NCBI RefSeq assembly: GCF_026967805.1
Contig: NZ_JAPVBG010000001.1
Span: forward strand, 945,143-1,009,142
Reading direction: 5' to 3'
DNA length: 64,000 bases
DNA from: Blastococcus sp. VKM Ac-2987
GTDB lineage: Bacteria > Actinomycetota > Actinomycetes > Mycobacteriales > Geodermatophilaceae
Numbering within the stretch: the first letter of the stretch is position 1; every line of letters begins with the position of its first letter. Shown piece by piece: positions 60,108 to 64,000 of the stretch. Below the pieces are notes generated by a model. The model had not been told where the DNA came from, ran no database searches, and was given only the letters and a program-made list of their open reading frames with translations. The position numbers and the translations under genes are program-made.

Positions 60108-60899
60108 ATGCCCACGTTCGACACCCCCGGGCCCATCACGGCCCGCATCGAGGTCGTCTCCGGAGGCGTGCAGGTCCGCGCGGACGACCGGCACGACACC
60201 ACCGTCACCGTCCGCCCGCGCAACGCCGGCAGGCCCGCCGACGTCACCGCCGCCGAGCAGACCCGCGTGACCTTCAGCGACGGCGAGCTGCTCGTCCGGT
60301 CCACCAGCCGCCCGCGGTTGCCCTTCTTCGGCTCCGGCCCGGAGATCGAGGTCGACGTCGTCCTGCCCGCCGGGTCCTCGCTGGAGGTCCGCACGACCGC
60401 CGGCGACGTCACCTGCACCGGCCGGCTGGGCGACGCCGAGCTGGAGAGCCGGCACGGCGGCATCCGCCTGGAGCAGGCCGGGCGCCTGCGCGCCCGGAGC
60501 TCCAGCGGCAACATCTCCGCCGCCGCCGTCACGGGCGAGACCGACGCCAGCACCTCCTACGGCGACGTCCGGATCGGCGAGACCGCCGGACCGGCCCGGC
60601 TGGAGACCGGCTACGGCAACGTCACCGTCGACCGCGCGCTGGACTCCCTGACCGGCACCACCAAGTACGGCCAGGTGCGGGTGGGCCAGGCGGTCCGCGG
60701 CTCGCTGGTCCTCGAGACCGCCTACGGCGAGGTCGAGGCCGGGGTGCGCGAGGGAACCGCGGCCTGGCTCGACGTCTCCTCGGGCGCCGGCCGCGTCCGC
60801 AACCTGCTCACCGAGAGCGAGGGGCCGGAGGGGTCGGCGGAGACCGTCGAGATCCATGCCCGCACCTCCTACGGCGACATCCTGATCCGCCGGGCCTGA
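60108..60899 (+). CDS. DUF4097-family beta-repeat protein
   Basis: This 263-residue protein has short repeated strands: VVSGGVQVRADDRHDTTVTV, SLEVRTTAGDVTCTGRLGDA, LRARSSSGNISAAAVTGETD, ETGYGNVTVDRALDSLTGTT, TYGEVEAG-like turns and HARTSYGDILIRRA. This forms a right-handed beta-helix of the adhesin-like DUF4097 type, without signal peptide or membrane segment. GAGGAGGG precedes the ATG. It lies 12 bases before an ABC transporter pair; DUF4097 proteins frequently accompany such exporters, but their role is not known. Confidence 0.85.
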   Translation: MPTFDTPGPITARIEVVSGGVQVRADDRHDTTVTVRPRNAGRPADVTAAEQTRVTFSDGELLVRSTSRPRLPFFGSGPEIEVDVVLPAGSSLEVRTTAGDVTCTGRLGDAELESRHGGIRLEQAGRLRARSSSGNISAAAVTGETDASTSYGDVRIGETAGPARLETGYGNVTVDRALDSLTGTTKYGQVRVGQAVRGSLVLETAYGEVEAGVREGTAAWLDVSSGAGRVRNLLTESEGPEGSAETVEIHARTSYGDILIRRA

Positions 60900-60911
60900 G
60901 AGGAACTGACC

Positions 60912-61862
60912 GTGAACCCCACCGCCGCCATCTCCGTCCGCGGGCTGCGCAAGTCCTTCGGCGACCACGTCGTGCTCGACGGCCTGGACCTGACCGTCCC
61001 CGAGGGCTCGGTCTTCGCCCTGCTCGGCCCCAACGGCTCGGGCAAGACGACCACCGTCGACATCCTCGCCACCCTGACGCCCCCCGACGGCGGCGAGGTC
61101 CGCATCGCCGGCTCCGACGTCGTCCGCGAACCGCGGGCGGTGCGCTCGGCCATCGCCGTCACCGGCCAGTTCACCGCGGTCGACAACCTGCTGACCGGTG
61201 CGGAGAACCTCCGGCTGGTGGCCGACCTGCTGCACCTCGGCCGCCGGACCGGCACCGCGCGCGCCGCGGAGCTGCTGGACCGGTTCGACCTCACCGAGGC
61301 CGCCGCGACCAGCCCGACGACCTACTCCGGCGGCATGCGCCGCAAGCTCGATCTCGCGATGGGGCTGATGGGTGAGCCGCGCGTCGTCTTCCTCGACGAG
61401 CCGACGACCGGCCTCGACCCCCGCAGCCGCCGGGCGGTGTGGGACGTCGTGCGCGGCCTCGTGGCGGACGGGGTGACCGTCCTGCTCACCACCCAGTACC
61501 TCGAGGAGGCCGACCAGCTCGCCGACCGGATCGGCGTGCTCGACGGCGGCCGGCTGGTCGCCGAGGGCACCTCGGCCGAGCTCAAGCGGCTGGTCCCCGG
61601 AGGCTCGCTGCGGCTGCAGTTCACCGACCGGCGGCCGCTCGACGCCGCCGCCCGGGTGCTCCGGGGAGCCACCGTGGACGCCGATGCGCTCGCCCTCGAG
61701 GTGCCCAGCGACGGCAGCGTCCGGGCGCTCCGGGACGTGCTCGCCCGCCTCGACGACGCCGCGGCGGAGGTCGCGAACCTCACCGTGCACCAGCCCGACC
61801 TCGACGACGTCTTCCTCGCCCTCACCGGCCGCACCACCGACGAGAAGGTGACCACGCCATGA
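60912..61862 (+). CDS. ABC transporter ATP-binding protein (DrrA-type exporter)
   Basis: This 316-residue protein has Walker A GPNGSGKTTTVDILATLT, signature TYSGGMRRKLDLAMGLMGEP, Walker B VVFLDEPTTGLDPRSRRAVW, and a C-terminal extension with VEVPSDGSVRALRDVLARL-like sequence as in DrrA/antibiotic-resistance ATPases. ATGA overlap with the permease gene. It likely exports a drug or lipid. Confidence 0.92.
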   Translation: MNPTAAISVRGLRKSFGDHVVLDGLDLTVPEGSVFALLGPNGSGKTTTVDILATLTPPDGGEVRIAGSDVVREPRAVRSAIAVTGQFTAVDNLLTGAENLRLVADLLHLGRRTGTARAAELLDRFDLTEAAATSPTTYSGGMRRKLDLAMGLMGEPRVVFLDEPTTGLDPRSRRAVWDVVRGLVADGVTVLLTTQYLEEADQLADRIGVLDGGRLVAEGTSAELKRLVPGGSLRLQFTDRRPLDAAARVLRGATVDADALALEVPSDGSVRALRDVLARLDDAAAEVANLTVHQPDLDDVFLALTGRTTDEKVTTP

Positions 61863-62650
61863 CCACGCTCAGCTGGACCGTCGCGGACTCGGCCACGATG
61901 CTGCGGCGCAACCTCAAGCACGCGCTGCGCTACCCGTCGCTGACGGTGATCGTCGCGGCGATGCCGATCGTCTTCCTCCTGCTGTTCGTCTTCGTGTTCG
62001 GCGGCACGCTGGGCGCCGGTCTCGGCGGCGTCACGGGTGGCCGCGCGGAGTACGCCGACTACCTGACGCCCGGCCTGCTGGTGCTGGCGATCACCGCGGC
62101 GGCGCAGGGCACCGCCATCTCGGTCGCGATGGACATGACCGAGGGCATCATCACCCGGTTCCGGACCATGTCCATCGCCCGCGCCGCGGTGCTGGCCGGG
62201 CACGTCGGGGGCGCGGTCGTCCAGACGATGGTCGGGCTGGCCCTGGTCGTGGGTGCGGCCCTGCTGGTCGGCTTCCGGCCGGACGCCGACCCGCTGGAGT
62301 GGCTGACGGCGGCCGCGTTCCTCGTCCTGGTCAGCCTGGCGCTGTCCTGGCTCTCGGTGGCCATGGGGCTGACGGCGAAGAGCGTGGAGTCGGCCAGCAA
62401 CATGCCGATGCCGATGCTGCTGCTGCCGTTCTTCGGCAGCGCCTTCGTGCCCACCGACTCCATGCCGGCCGGCCTGCGCTGGTTCGCCGAGCACCAGCCG
62501 TTCACGCCGATCATCGAGACGGTGCGCGGCCTGCTGTCCGGCACGGAGATCGGCAGCAGCGGTGTCGTCGCCGTCGCGTGGTGCGCCGCGATCGCCCTGG
62601 TCGGCTGGCTGTGGGCGCGACGCAGCTACGAGCGCCGCCCCGCCCGGTAG
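61859..62650 (+). CDS. ABC-2 type permease (DrrB-like)
   Basis: This 263-residue protein has six membrane segments, starting TMLRRNLKHALRYPSLTVIV and including ITAAAQGTAISVAMDMTEGI, ITRFRTMSIARAAVLAGHVG and LPFFGSAFVPTDSMPAGLRW, the ABC-2 signature region. It pairs with the ATPase upstream. A 25-base palindrome follows at 62687. Confidence 0.92.
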   Translation: MTTLSWTVADSATMLRRNLKHALRYPSLTVIVAAMPIVFLLLFVFVFGGTLGAGLGGVTGGRAEYADYLTPGLLVLAITAAAQGTAISVAMDMTEGIITRFRTMSIARAAVLAGHVGGAVVQTMVGLALVVGAALLVGFRPDADPLEWLTAAAFLVLVSLALSWLSVAMGLTAKSVESASNMPMPMLLLPFFGSAFVPTDSMPAGLRWFAEHQPFTPIIETVRGLLSGTEIGSSGVVAVAWCAAIALVGWLWARRSYERRPAR

Positions 62651-62686
62651 CGGCGCCCGCCAGGCTTCCCTGTGCGCGCAGTCGGC

Positions 62687-62711
62687 TTCTGCCCACCAGT
62701 GGTGGGCAGAA
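62687..62711. terminator. Tight hairpin after the ABC-2 permease gene
   Basis: Two perfect 12-base arms (62687-62698 and 62700-62711) around one base, 37 bases after the permease stop. It may be a terminator or a protein-binding palindrome. Confidence 0.5.
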
Positions 62712-62771
62712 CCCGACCGCGCGGTGGGGAACATCCGGCGGCCGGCCGGCGCTGCACGCGGCACTCCCCCG

Positions 62772-63217
62772 CTGCTGCTCGCCCTGGACGACCTGCACGA
62801 GTACCACGCGGCGACGAGCGGGTCCAGCTGCTGGCGACCGGCACCGTCGACAACCACGTCGACTTCGCGGCCCTGGACGGCGGTGCCGTGAGCCTCTCCG
62901 CCGACGGCACGACCGCGACCATCGAGCTGCCCGCGCCGCGACTGGGCGAGGTCCGCATCGACCCGCAGGAGAGCCGGGTCCTCGACCGCGACCGCGGGCT
63001 GGTCGACCGGATCGGCGACGCGGTCGGTGACGATCCGGTCGACGACAGCGCGCTCTACGCGGTGACCGAGGACCGGCTGACCGCGGCGGCCGCGGCGAGC
63101 GACCTCCGCGAGCGCGCCGAGACCAACACCCGCGCCATGCTGACCGGTCTCGCCCGGTCGCTCGGCGTCGACGAGGTCGAGGTCCGCTTCGAGGACACCG
63201 CCGACAGCGCCGGCTGA
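62772..63217 (+). pseudogene. DUF4230 protein remnant, 5'-truncated and frameshifted
   Basis: The sequence reads ALDDLHEYHAATS in one frame up to about 62818, then jumps to VQLLATGTVDNHVDFAALDG in another and continues naturally (EVRIDPQESRVLDRDRGLVD, then TRAMLTGLARSLGVDEVEV) to TGA 63215-63217. DUF4230 proteins have about 200-250 residues with a membrane anchor. Here the anchor and the link between the two parts are missing, so the gene is inactive. Confidence 0.6.
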
Positions 63218-63223
63218 GCGAGG

Positions 63224-63272
63224 ACGCACGTCGGCCCCCGTCCCCTTGCCGGGGAACGGGGCCGACGTGCGT
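63224..63272. terminator. Strong bidirectional terminator
   Basis: A long stem of about 22 bp with one or two mismatches (63224-63245 with about 63251-63272) lies between the convergent DUF4230 remnant and acyl-CoA dehydrogenase gene. Confidence 0.85.
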
Positions 63273-63279
63273 GCGGGGT

Positions 63280-64000
63280 TCAGCCCTTGAGCTTGTAGGT
63301 CCTGAGCAGACCGCGGCTGATGATCGTCTTCTGGATCTCGCTGGTGCCCTCGCCGATCAGCAGGAACGGCGCCTCGCGCATGAGGCGCTCGATCTCGTAC
63401 TCCTTGGAGTAGCCGTACCCGCCGTGGATGCGGAAGGACTGCGTGGTCACCTCGGCGCAGTACTCGCTGGCGATCAGCTTGGCCATGCCGGCCTCGACGT
63501 CGTTGCGCTTGCCGGCGTCCTTGAGGCGGGCCGCGTTGACCATCATCAGGTGGGCGGCCTCGACCTTGGTGGCCATCTCGGCCAGCTGGAAGGCGATCGC
63601 CTGGTGCTGGGCGATCGGCTTGCCGAAGGTCTCCCGCTGCTGGGCGTAGGCGACGGCGAGCTCGAAGGCGCGGATGGAGATGCCGCAGGCGCGGGCCGCG
63701 ACGTTGACCCGGCCGACCTCGACGCCGTCCATCATCTGGCTAAAGCCCTTGCCCGGCTGGCCGCCGAGGATGTCGCCGGCCTCGGCGTGGTAGCCGTCGA
63801 ACACCAGCTCGGTGGTGTCGACGCCCTTGTAGCCCATCTTGTCGATCTTGCCGGGGATGGTGAGCCCGGGCTTGACCTCGCCGAAGCCGGCCGGCTTCTC
63901 GACGAGGAACGTCGTGAGGTTCTGGTGCGCCTTCTCGGCGCCCTCGTCAGTGCGCACCAGCGCCGCGACCAGGGTGGAGCTGCCACCGTTGGTCAGCCAC
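63280..64000 (-). CDS. Acyl-CoA dehydrogenase (C-terminal part; gene runs off the window)
   Basis: About 240 residues are visible. DKMGYKGVDTTELVFDGYHA, GGQPGKGFSQMMDGVEVGRV and NVAARACGISIRAFELAVAY are typical. The C-terminus reads FRIHGGYGYSKEYEIERLMR and LLIGEGTSEIQKTI, with the catalytic Glu in the GEGT motif. It ends LRTYKLKG. The N-terminal half, including the main flavin site, is beyond position 64000. It resembles the enzyme at 41017-42168 in its GEGT motif and spacing. Confidence 0.92.
   Translation of the reverse strand, partial: WLTNGGSSTLVAALVRTDEGAEKAHQNLTTFLVEKPAGFGEVKPGLTIPGKIDKMGYKGVDTTELVFDGYHAEAGDILGGQPGKGFSQMMDGVEVGRVNVAARACGISIRAFELAVAYAQQRETFGKPIAQHQAIAFQLAEMATKVEAAHLMMVNAARLKDAGKRNDVEAGMAKLIASEYCAEVTTQSFRIHGGYGYSKEYEIERLMREAPFLLIGEGTSEIQKTIISRGLLRTYKLKG

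Overview
The DNA is very GC-rich and actinobacterial in style. It has GC-ending codons, GTG starts, many 4-base start/stop overlaps and leaderless TAnnnT promoters. It carries WXG100 proteins with an EccC-type ATPase, LGFP repeats, and the small basic MGDKSPRQSM-type protein. Geodermatophilaceae or a close relative is a reasonable inference, but no marker gene here proves it.

Region 1 (1-18.9 kb) is a decaying accessory island. It holds phage remnants: a major capsid gene and an HGG-motif gene, both frameshifted, plus an early-type cluster with a WhiB-like fragment, GNATs and CxxC proteins. It also holds a small serine recombinase in a tightly coupled three-gene operon, an IS3-family remnant that cuts into a phage gene, and several membrane-anchored proteins of one architecture. 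A family of about 80-110 residues occurs three times, each time next to a small secreted or membrane protein. A DUF4062 protein of likely defence type lies at the right edge. The island has split a Tad/Flp pilus ATPase gene (cpaF/tadA): the N-terminal part is at 18.9-19.35 kb, a short C-terminal piece is at 11.0-11.2 kb, and the Walker A region is missing.

Region 2 (19.4-25.2 kb) is transitional. It has small unknown genes, two abutting gene tails, an LGFP-repeat secreted protein with a TIM-barrel-like end, and an MFS exporter.

Region 3 (25.3-41 kb) is a catabolic unit. A minus-strand run of 14 nearly contiguous genes encodes a branched-chain-amino-acid-type ABC importer with its lipoprotein, an acyl-CoA ligase, a zinc dehydrogenase, a DUF35/thiolase pair, a MaoC hydratase, an acyl-CoA dehydrogenase, an enoyl-CoA hydratase, a CoA transferase and a flavin reductase. 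Divergent to it are a hydratase-like gene, an alpha/beta hydrolase and a TetR regulator. Two palindromes in the divergent promoter are probable TetR operators. The set reads as import, CoA activation and beta-oxidation of an unidentified organic acid.

Region 4 (41-46.2 kb) holds an acyl-CoA dehydrogenase, a class III CoA transferase, a GntR regulator, a CitE-type lyase and a double-hotdog MaoC hydratase. This combination resembles C5-dicarboxylate (mesaconate/itaconate/citramalate) CoA pathways.

Region 5 (46.2-50.5 kb) has a muconolactone-isomerase-like protein, a secreted hydrolase, an OsmC protein and a ThDP enzyme. Region 6 (50.6-57.9 kb) is a reduced type VII secretion locus with WXG100 proteins, a large WXG-domain protein and an FHA-EccC ATPase. 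Region 7 (58-64 kb) has an EthD protein, a quinone oxidoreductase, a ribbon-helix-helix regulator with three operator copies, a DUF4097/ABC-2 exporter operon, a DUF4230 pseudogene and the 3' part of another acyl-CoA dehydrogenase gene.
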